Assembly: GCF_000377505.1 (NCBI RefSeq) | Contig: NZ_KB898187.1 | Location: 310,001 to 374,000, forward strand | Source: Paenibacillus massiliensis 2301065 = DSM 16942 | Lineage (GTDB): Bacteria > Bacillota > Bacilli > Paenibacillales > Paenibacillaceae | DNA: 64,000 nucleotides | Reading direction: 5' to 3' | Shown: positions 58,024-64,000 of the stretch, one piece after another | Numbering within the stretch: position 1 is the first letter of the stretch | How the letters are laid out: every line of letters starts with the position of its first letter | The notes under the pieces: model-generated | The model's input: only the letters and a program-made list of their open reading frames with translations | Told to the model about the DNA's origin: nothing | Databases searched by the model: none | Program-made: the position numbers and the translations under genes

Positions 58024-58905
58024 TTGAAAAAGCCATTACACGAAACCATTCAGTATCCTGATGAGACGTTCCCATACATTATGTACACGCATACGTTGCA
58101 TGAATCGATCCCTCCAGGTAGAGGATTCAACGACCTGCACTGGCACGAGGAATTGCAGATTACATTAGTGACCAGAGGAAAATTAACGATTCAAATCAAC
58201 GGAGTTAATTATGATCTAGAAGCAGGACAAGCAATTTTCATTAATAAAAGTATCCTTCACATCGTTACTCAGCTTACTTCTGACGGCCAGTATGTAAGCT
58301 TTAATTTTCCCGAGAAGCTGCTCGCTTTCTATTCGGATAGTGCGATGGAGAAAAGCTATGTACTTCCCGTAACGAACTCCTCCCTGTTGTGTCTGGACAT
58401 CCGAGGTGATGCGAATTGGCAAAGCGAATTTCTGCAGATTCTTTGGGATATGAAGAAGGGATTTGAGACGAAGGCAGTCTGGGGATGGCAATATGAAGTT
58501 TCTATAAAAACTGTGCAGCTCTGGCTAATTCTAATATCCAATATAACCTTGGATACTGAGGAGTCCTCCAGACACAACCGATTACAACAGGAAAGGCTGC
58601 AGCTCATGCTAACCTTCATTCATAAGAACTACACACATCCTATAACGTTGAAGGAAATTGCTGATGTCGCGCATTTGAGTATTTCGGAGTGCACGCGCAG
58701 CTTCAAAAAAAGCATTCACATGACTCCATATGCCTACCTGATTAAGTACCGGATTAAAAGAAGCTGCGAGCTCTTAAATACGACTGAATACACAATTACC
58801 GAGATCGCCGAGCGAGTTGGCTTCAATCATGTGAATCATTACATCCAGTCCTTCAAGAAGCAGCATCAGACCACCCCTAAGGAATATCGCCGTCATAAGC
58901 AGTGA
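58024..58905 (+). CDS. AraC family transcriptional regulator
   Basis: The 293-residue regulator starts with TTG at 58024, seven bases after AAGGAG; an ATG ten codons earlier lacks a ribosome site. It has a cupin sensor (FNDLHWHEELQITLVTRGKL) and two helix-turn-helix motifs (TLKEIADVAHLSISECTRSF and TITEIAERVGFNHVNHYIQS). It is divergent from the EamA exporter at 56979. This sensor plus exporter pairing is common, with the exporter as target. Confidence 0.88.
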   Translation: MKKPLHETIQYPDETFPYIMYTHTLHESIPPGRGFNDLHWHEELQITLVTRGKLTIQINGVNYDLEAGQAIFINKSILHIVTQLTSDGQYVSFNFPEKLLAFYSDSAMEKSYVLPVTNSSLLCLDIRGDANWQSEFLQILWDMKKGFETKAVWGWQYEVSIKTVQLWLILISNITLDTEESSRHNRLQQERLQLMLTFIHKNYTHPITLKEIADVAHLSISECTRSFKKSIHMTPYAYLIKYRIKRSCELLNTTEYTITEIAERVGFNHVNHYIQSFKKQHQTTPKEYRRHKQ

Positions 58906-58952
58906 ATGCCTTTACAGGTTGTTAGCAGAAACTAAGAAAGGACGGTACATCC

Positions 58953-59318
58953 ATGGAGGATATCACTAATGCGGATAAATTGGAATCAACAAAATCGCTG
59001 CAATCGACAATCAACAAGCTAGAGAATGCCTTGTCTCAGATGACACAAAGCGGCGCAAATACAACCCTAGTACAGAAACGACTCCATGCTGTTCAGATCG
59101 GCTTGGCTAGTCTAGAACACGTCTGGAATCAAAAACCTCATCATTACACCGATAAAGATTTAGTAGAAGCTCACAGAGTTCTTACTGGATTAACCTCATC
59201 TGTTGAAAGTAGCTATGCTAAATCTAAGGCTCGTAGTCCACAAAGAACTCTTTTAGAAAGAAGACTTACAGCGTTGAAGCTAGCTATTCAGGCAATTGAG
59301 GATCTCTCCCACTCGTAG
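58953..59318 (+). CDS. Hypothetical helical protein with internal duplication
   Basis: The 121-residue protein is predicted to be mainly helical and soluble. Two halves are related: residues 34-59 (ANTTLVQKRLHAVQIGLASL) and residues 94-118 (PQRTLLERRLTALKLAIQAI) share the pattern T-L-x-x-x-R-L-x-A-x-x-x-x-x-x-x-L/I. I do not recognise a family. GAAAGGACGG precedes the start. It lies 47 bases after the AraC gene and may be co-transcribed with it. No signal peptide or membrane helix is present. Confidence 0.65.
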   Translation: MEDITNADKLESTKSLQSTINKLENALSQMTQSGANTTLVQKRLHAVQIGLASLEHVWNQKPHHYTDKDLVEAHRVLTGLTSSVESSYAKSKARSPQRTLLERRLTALKLAIQAIEDLSHS

Positions 59319-59339
59319 ATATTAGTCTAATTAGTAAAA

Positions 59340-59384
59340 CAGCGGAAGCTTGAAACTCTATTTTCTAGTCCAAGGCTCCCGCTG
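59340..59384. terminator. Bidirectional terminator
   Basis: CAGCGGAAGCTTG pairs with CAAGGCTCCCGCTG with one bulge, between the convergent hypothetical gene and the cupin gene. On the minus strand TTTTA follows. Confidence 0.7.
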
Positions 59385-59422
59385 ACTTTGTTATTGTGCT
59401 GCTATCGCATTCTTATACCAGT

Positions 59423-59836
59423 CTATGTTGTGGCATGCTCATAGGCATCGTCTGATACAGGCTCCAGCCATTCTGGCGTACCTGCGGTAATTGCAATGTG
59501 CTCGAACCAGCTATCCTTGGCCGCACCATGCCAATGCTTGACACCATCATGAGTAACGATGACATCACCGGCAATGAGACGCTGAGCAGGCTGTCCTTCC
59601 TCCTGATACCAGCCTTCACCACCAGTGACCAGCAGAATCTGAAATCCACCGCGATGTATGTGCCAGTTATTCCGACATCCCGGTTCGAAGGTTACATTGC
59701 CAACACCGACATTCACTTTGGGATCAGCCACTAATCCTTTGAGATAGCTTTGACCTACGAAAAATTGCGCAAACGCATCGTTCTTCTCGCCGATCGGAAA
59801 AATAACACCATTCTTCACTTCTTCATGTCGTGCCAT
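59423..59836 (-). CDS. Cupin domain protein
   Basis: The 137-residue single-domain cupin has metal-binding residues in NNWHIHRGGFQILLVTGGEG and GDVIVTHDGVKHWHGA. The start at 59836 follows GAGGAGGA. It is the second gene after a carboxymuconolactone-decarboxylase-family gene, 95 bases downstream. Such pairs are common in bacteria; the cupin often carries the sequence YLKGLVADPKVNVGVGNVTF seen here. Their joint substrate is not established; a role in quinone or peroxide detoxification is often suggested. Confidence 0.88.
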   Translation of the reverse strand: MARHEEVKNGVIFPIGEKNDAFAQFFVGQSYLKGLVADPKVNVGVGNVTFEPGCRNNWHIHRGGFQILLVTGGEGWYQEEGQPAQRLIAGDVIVTHDGVKHWHGAAKDSWFEHIAITAGTPEWLEPVSDDAYEHATT

Positions 59837-59937
59837 GTTCATTCCTCCTCAGATATTAATATCTACACTATTAATGATATAAGCAGACACGGGAAGGTGG
59901 TTGATAGTTAGCGTAGCTACTAGTCCTGCTTATCTGT

Positions 59938-60696
59938 TTATTCTGCTTGTGCTACTGCCTCATTCACACATCGGATCGCATTTAGACTTCTCGGATATCC
60001 AATGAAAGGCAAGCATTGTGACACAATCTTGATCAGAAAAGACTTATCATTGCCATTCCTCATATTGGCGGCAGCATGGCTAATCAACTGGGGCTCACAT
60101 CCACATTGTGCCATCAGATAGCAGAAGGTGATCATCTCCCTTTCTTTATAATCCAGTCCATTCCTGGTGTAGTAATCTCCGAAGCAATTGGCTGCGAGCC
60201 AATGATTAATGTGCTTGGTCTCGGCCGGGCCGGATCTCCAGAACTCACGCATATGTTCGCCGAAAATATCGACTTGGGCTTGAATCCCTGCTTCCAAGCG
60301 GTTCTCACGGGTAGTCGTGGATTGGCCTGCTAATGGCAGCGAAATCCCCCTTTGAGTCAACACCTCATTTACCGTGTGTAGAAAAGGAAATACTCTGCCG
60401 ATGCCTAGGTAGGCTACTGATTGGTATACGATCTCCTTGACCTCTATCGGAGTTACGCCACAGTTGAGTGCTGCAGGCAGCATGGCTCTGAACTCGTCAA
60501 TGCCCTGACATCCAAGTAATACGGATAGAATAGCCATCATACGGGTACGATCATCCAGGTCATCCTGATTAACGACTTCATCAAATGCAAAATTATCGAA
60601 GAATGCTATAAATTCAGGATCTGTCTCCATGAGCTTGGATTCATACCATGGAAACATTTTTTCGTGATATCTCTTGGCTGCTTCCGTGATCTCCAT
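59938..60696 (-). CDS. Carboxymuconolactone decarboxylase family protein, two domains
   Basis: The 252-residue protein carries two AhpD-like CMD domains. The first has LDDRTRMMAILSVLLGCQGI and the second has LDYKEREMITFCYLMAQCGC, each with PIEVKEIVYQSVAYLGIGR-like or equivalent helices. The redox CxxC of AhpD is not conserved in the first domain, and the second has CGC. AGAGGTGA precedes the ATG at 60696. It precedes the cupin gene on the same strand. A perfect-looking palindrome sits 24 bases upstream and may be its operator. Confidence 0.87.
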   Translation of the reverse strand: MEITEAAKRYHEKMFPWYESKLMETDPEFIAFFDNFAFDEVVNQDDLDDRTRMMAILSVLLGCQGIDEFRAMLPAALNCGVTPIEVKEIVYQSVAYLGIGRVFPFLHTVNEVLTQRGISLPLAGQSTTTRENRLEAGIQAQVDIFGEHMREFWRSGPAETKHINHWLAANCFGDYYTRNGLDYKEREMITFCYLMAQCGCEPQLISHAAANMRNGNDKSFLIKIVSQCLPFIGYPRSLNAIRCVNEAVAQAE

Positions 60697-60719
60697 TGTG
60701 GTCACCTCTATATTCACTT

Positions 60720-60737
60720 GAGTCGTTTAAACAACTC
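60720..60737. promoter_or_regulatory. Palindrome upstream of the CMD gene
   Basis: GAGTcGTTTAAACaACTC is an 18-base inverted repeat with one mismatched pair, 23 bases upstream of the CMD start codon. Its position suggests an operator. Confidence 0.5.
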
Positions 60738-60905
60738 TTGTTCATTATTATAAGCCTTCAAGGTATGTATTCAATGAATAAAACCTGGCGATGTGTTGAA
60801 TTATCGACACAATCAAGAAAATTGTTAATTAACTTGAATGTGACTAGACCAGCACACGTTGATTGTATGAAATCACAAGCCCCGTGAACAGTAATGCGAT
60901 ATGAA

Positions 60906-60937
60906 AAGGGCTCCATCAGCATTAGCCGATGAAGCCT
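60906..60937 (-). terminator. Terminator of the secreted repeat protein gene
   Basis: On the minus strand GGCTTCATCGG pairs with CTGATGGAGCC and is followed by CTTTT, 15 bases after the stop codon. Confidence 0.82.
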
Positions 60938-60951
60938 TAGAATGACTTGAA

Positions 60952-61842
60952 TTAGTACTCACTTACCTCAAAGGTCAGCACACGATCATACAGAATGTAA
61001 TCCTTACGGCTGCTGAACGGTCCTTTGTTATTATCATGCTTATCGATGGCATAGGAAGCTTTGCCTGATCCGGCCTGCTTTGCTTCGTACCAGGAAATGA
61101 AGTTATTGACTTCATTCATGCTCAAATCAAATTCCTTCTCCAGCCCTGTCGTCATCGTGACTACCATGATAGCACGGTTGCCGGATGGTTGCTCAGTTCC
61201 TGGCTGTTCGGTTCCGGGTTGCTCCGTGCCTGGTTCTTCAGTTCCTGGCTGTTCTGTACCTGGTTCTCCAGGATTGGTAGGTTCACCCGGATTCGTTGGT
61301 TCTCCGGTTCCGGGCTGCTCTGTACCCGGTTCTTCAGGAGATGTTAAGATGCCGGTTCCCATAGTGATCTCTGAGATATTTACCCAATCCTTACCTTCTA
61401 GCACTTCAATTCTTATTGCATCGTAGCTTCCTTTTGTAACTTCAATAGGATCAGAGATCTTAACACCTCTTGAAACATCAATAGTAAAATTAGGACTAAT
61501 TTTAGGGCTAATCACACTCCAATTGTCATTCTGTAGACCAGAAATTTTGTAGAAAACGTTGTACTTATTCTGATTAGCTATTTGAACAAAATCTATTTCT
61601 ACTGCATGTGGGAAATTAAGCTCAAGACCCTCTTGAAATGAGTTTGCAGACCACCTTGTCTTCAAATCCTTATCCAATATATTTTCTGCTATATATGGAC
61701 TAAGTGTTTTTGTAGCAGTAACTGTTGTTCCTTCTGGTGGGCTAATTCCCTGCATTCCATCTACATCTGCAGCAAATGTCATTTGTGTGGAAATTAAGAA
61801 AAATGCAAATACCATTAAACAAGTCTTAAACAAAGATTTCAT
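60952..61842 (-). CDS. Secreted protein with discoidin-like domain and PGTEQ repeats
   Basis: The 296-residue protein has a signal peptide (MKSLFKTCLMVFAFFLISTQ, cleaved near TFA). A domain of about 140 residues resembling F5/8 type C folds follows (ENILDKDLKTRWSANSFQEG, then VEIDFVQIANQ). Residues 170-219 are a Pro/Glu/Thr linker of PGTEQ and PTNPGE units. The final 75 residues (VVTMTTGLEKEFDLSMNEVN then FISWYEAKQAGSGKASYAID and KDYILYDRVLTFEVSEY) form a domain I know from the C-terminus of many Paenibacillus surface proteins. It is exported, probably binding carbohydrate or the cell wall. There is no LPXTG anchor. Confidence 0.78.
   Translation of the reverse strand: MKSLFKTCLMVFAFFLISTQMTFAADVDGMQGISPPEGTTVTATKTLSPYIAENILDKDLKTRWSANSFQEGLELNFPHAVEIDFVQIANQNKYNVFYKISGLQNDNWSVISPKISPNFTIDVSRGVKISDPIEVTKGSYDAIRIEVLEGKDWVNISEITMGTGILTSPEEPGTEQPGTGEPTNPGEPTNPGEPGTEQPGTEEPGTEQPGTEQPGTEQPSGNRAIMVVTMTTGLEKEFDLSMNEVNNFISWYEAKQAGSGKASYAIDKHDNNKGPFSSRKDYILYDRVLTFEVSEY
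61186..61335 (-). repeat. Low-complexity linker repeats in the secreted protein
   Basis: About ten imperfect 15-base units encode PGTEQ, PGTEE, PTNPG and similar. They are in frame, and copy number could vary between strains. Confidence 0.85.
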
Positions 61843-62170
61843 TATGTAACTTCCCCCTCGTGATTTATAGATTCAATGTATTTCATATTCCTCGACATGT
61901 CTAAACAAATACTTGCTGATTTATAAAACTTTTCTATAATTTTGCATATTTATTTTTTATTGGATTTCATAAAAGCGTAAAAATCCCTCACTACATGCGT
62001 CATGCATGGTGACAATACAACGCCAAAAAATCATCATCAGTGCTTAGAACTCTGGATGCATGCCTCATATAGTTATACATAGTGATTTAATAAGTAAATC
62101 ATTCAAATGCACCTGTGCGATCAGCCTCCGTATCGTGCTGGGGGCTATTGCAACATACTAATAATTCGTG
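61843..62170. other. AT-rich intergenic region, no gene seen
   Basis: This 328-base gap lies upstream of the secreted protein and downstream of the MDR gene. It contains a small inverted repeat GATTTA/TAAATC near 62080 and no ORF with a ribosome site. A strong promoter could not be picked out. Confidence 0.5.
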
Positions 62171-63154
62171 CTAAATCATCGCAACGACCTTACCCTGGAT
62201 CTCACTATTTTGCATTTTTTTCAGATACTTGGGTATGTCCTCCATAGTAATGGAAGTAATGGCTGGTGGTTGTATCTGTTGCTCAGAGAGCAATGTTGCG
62301 AATGCATCTCCAATATTAGCAAGTGTTGACTGCATGGCATGATCGTTAACGGTATGTGCTGCACCAAGTGCAATTTCATGCAGCGACAAGCCCTTTTCAT
62401 AGAATCGGAATCGACTGAAATCAGGAAAGCCAGCCGTGACGACGATTTCCCCTCCAAAGCGCAGTACATCAATATCTTTTGTTGCCGTATCTGAATTAAT
62501 CGTGCTCATCACATAATCAACACCTTGATCCTGTGTTAGATTTCTAATCTCAGCATGTACATCCTGGCTCAAGTAATCGATGGCTTGATCTGCTCCCAGA
62601 CTTCGTACATAAGGAATGTCACGTGCTTGGCAAGTTGTGTAAACAGTCAGACCATTAAGCTTAGCAAGTTGTATGGCATAACCTCCTACTCCTCCCGCTC
62701 CTCCATGAATCAGGATGGACTTACCGGCTTGGGGCCGCAGTTTTTGGACAATAGCTTGATACGCAGTAAAGCCTGCACCTGGAGCTACGGCAGCCCATCC
62801 AAAAGGAATGTTGCCTGGTAGATTGCTTGCAGTATGAGCTTTAGTAACAGCATATTCCGCAAAGCCCCCATGCTCATTCGTAATACTGCGAAGATAGTAC
62901 ACGCGGTCACCTACATCAAAATTCGTAACATCGGCACCAACGGAATCCACGATTCCAGCTATATCGAGGCCGAGGACTCGTTTGACATTGCCTGCAAGTC
63001 CTCTGTAAGAAGCAGTCTGATAGTCTGATGGATTCAAGCCTGCAGCCACTACTTTCACACGAATCTCATCATTATTGGGTTCTGGCTTCGGCCGATCATG
63101 GACAATAGTAAGACTTTCGAAATTACCCTGTTCTTCTAACACTAATGCTTTCAA
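62171..63154 (-). CDS. Zinc-independent MDR oxidoreductase (quinone-reductase type)
   Basis: The 327-residue protein is a medium-chain dehydrogenase without zinc ligands. It shows AAGLNPSDYQTASYRGLAGN, LGLDIAGIVDSVGADVTNFD and the cofactor motif IHGGAGGVGGYAIQLAKL. It probably reduces quinones or enals with NADPH. The TTG at 63154 is chosen because GGGGAGAG lies upstream and the sequence KALVLEEQGN is a normal family start. It is divergent from a TetR gene with a palindrome between, so it is probably induced by an electrophile or drug sensed by that TetR. Confidence 0.88.
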   Translation of the reverse strand: MKALVLEEQGNFESLTIVHDRPKPEPNNDEIRVKVVAAGLNPSDYQTASYRGLAGNVKRVLGLDIAGIVDSVGADVTNFDVGDRVYYLRSITNEHGGFAEYAVTKAHTASNLPGNIPFGWAAVAPGAGFTAYQAIVQKLRPQAGKSILIHGGAGGVGGYAIQLAKLNGLTVYTTCQARDIPYVRSLGADQAIDYLSQDVHAEIRNLTQDQGVDYVMSTINSDTATKDIDVLRFGGEIVVTAGFPDFSRFRFYEKGLSLHEIALGAAHTVNDHAMQSTLANIGDAFATLLSEQQIQPPAITSITMEDIPKYLKKMQNSEIQGKVVAMI

Positions 63155-63227
63155 CTGTATCTCTCCCCTTCTGCTATCTAACGATTGACACTTCATGTAC
63201 TTGAGCCTACAATACTTATGTATTGAC

Positions 63228-63241
63228 GTTACAAATGTAAC
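63228..63241. promoter_or_regulatory. Palindromic operator candidate between MDR and TetR genes
   Basis: GTTACA-AA-TGTAAC is a perfect six-base inverted repeat in the divergent promoter region, a typical TetR-family site. Confidence 0.6.
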
Positions 63242-63303
63242 ATCGAATATTTTGCCTGGTCAATCATTCAGGCCACGGACTAAACAGATAAAGGAGATAT
63301 GTC

Positions 63304-63909
63304 ATGTCACAACTATCCAGGACGGAGCTACAACGTTTGGAAGTGCTCCGTTTATCAAATGCGGAATCCAATAAAATCACGAGGATGTGCATAGAATCCG
63401 CGCTAATCCTGTTAATGAAAGATTCACATATTAAAGTCATCACAATCACGGATATTGTGAAGAAGGCCGGTGTCTCCCGCACAGCTTATTATCGTAATTA
63501 TTCCTCCAAAGAAGATATATTGCGAAGCATGATTGATGATATTGCCAGTAAAGTAATCCTGGCTATGCAGCTACAATTTCCGCTTACAAATACATACGAT
63601 TATTGGTTCTCCCTATTTACTACCCTGCAGGAGCATTACGATGATCTGCATATTCTTTTGAAAGCGAATTTTGGGGAATCCGTCCGCCATCAAGTCCAAC
63701 ATCTTCTTATACGTACAATTCAGGAAGAAGACGTAGCCGAATTGTACAAATTTTATTTTTGGAGCGGCGCGATCTATAGTGTCATTAACCAGTGGATTCT
63801 GGCTGGCGGACAGCCCATCCCGGAAGACATGGCGCACATATGCCACGGCATCATAGCTTCGATGAACGAAGGCTGTGTATCGAACAATCCCTTAAGTAAA
63901 AGACCTTGA
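63304..63909 (+). CDS. TetR/AcrR family transcriptional regulator
   Basis: The 201-residue protein has the TetR helix-turn-helix VITITDIVKKAGVSRTAYYRNYSSKEDIL at about residues 46-74. The C-terminal domain contains FYFWSGAIYSVINQWILAGG, common in regulators of the DhaS group. AAAGGAGA precedes the start. It is not close in sequence to the two other TetR proteins in this window. Position suggests it represses the divergent MDR reductase. The last 90 bases of the window after it hold no supportable gene. Confidence 0.9.
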   Translation: MSQLSRTELQRLEVLRLSNAESNKITRMCIESALILLMKDSHIKVITITDIVKKAGVSRTAYYRNYSSKEDILRSMIDDIASKVILAMQLQFPLTNTYDYWFSLFTTLQEHYDDLHILLKANFGESVRHQVQHLLIRTIQEEDVAELYKFYFWSGAIYSVINQWILAGGQPIPEDMAHICHGIIASMNEGCVSNNPLSKRP

Positions 63910-64000
63910 GCTACTGTCTCCATAGACTGGATAGCTATGACAACTCATGACTTTCACGCAACCAAGCGCGAGCTTGACCGTATGAATTACAGTAAAACTG

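Noticed and set aside
61186..61335. CRISPR-like repeat array
   Set aside because: The repeats are in frame, contiguous, and encode a Pro/Glu/Thr linker; there are no spacers or cas genes.
63910..64000. Start of another gene at the right edge
   Set aside because: Only a few codons after a possible ATG remain in the window, without a ribosome site or recognisable sequence.

Overview
The window looks like chromosome of a Paenibacillus-type bacterium (Bacillota). The evidence is Bacillus-like ribosome binding sites (AGGAGG and variants), frequent GTG and TTG starts, rho-independent terminators, a GlnR/TnrA-type box, many carbohydrate-active enzymes paired with AraC regulators, and a secreted protein with a C-terminal domain typical of Paenibacillus. 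No plasmid, phage, CRISPR, rRNA or tRNA signal was seen. Homology statements rest on recognised motifs and family knowledge; no search was run.

Layout. (1) 1-3353: a guanidine-degradation operon on the minus strand (two DUF1989 carboxyguanidine deiminase subunits and the start of a biotin-dependent carboxylase) behind a guanidine-I riboswitch and a GlnR-type box, with a divergent APC permease. (2) 3486-16738: an anaerobic formate/hydrogen island. The minus strand reads DUF2294 gene, fdhF (Cys-type formate dehydrogenase H), a four-cluster ferredoxin, a [FeFe] hydrogenase, a second four-cluster ferredoxin, moaA, aspA, hydF, a small membrane ORF, hydE and hydG; fdhD lies on the plus strand at the far end. 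The catalytic set matches the composition of the soluble hydrogen-dependent CO2 reductase of acetogens, and the maturation genes for both metal centres are in the same run. (3) 17286-29220: accessory metabolism (a DUF5060/DUF4038 glycosidase, an EamA exporter, a C39-like protein, an MFS pump, an alpha/beta hydrolase fused to DUF3237, a PL1 pectate lyase, an FAD oxidase, a truncated DMT transporter, PatB and a DUF3737 protein). (4) 29440-33127: an alcohol dehydrogenase and a flavin reductase next to a divergent TetR regulator and an MFS pump. (5) 33163-37591: a beta-glucoside PTS, 6-phospho-beta-glucosidase and LysR regulator. (6) 37688-47026: a lipoprotein, GH31 and GH43 glycosidases each with a divergent AraC regulator, a second TetR with a divergent SDR, and a PL9 pectate lyase. 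(7) 47246-49870: a rifampicin phosphotransferase. (8) 50156-56169: cydABDC, the bd-type oxidase and its ABC exporter. (9) 56607-63909: csaA, an EamA exporter with an AraC regulator, a cupin and carboxymuconolactone-decarboxylase pair, a secreted repeat protein, and an MDR reductase with a divergent TetR.

How the parts fit: the formate/hydrogen island, cyd and the fermentable-sugar genes suit a facultative anaerobe living on plant polysaccharides. The island could release H2 from formate during fermentation or reduce CO2 with H2; the sequence does not settle the direction. The most notable observations are the HDCR-like complex outside classical acetogens, the missing canonical start codon of hydE, the unannotated small membrane ORF between hydF and hydE, the Cys-rich insertion in MoaA, the double control of the guanidine operon, and a 37-bp promoter element shared by two distant genes.
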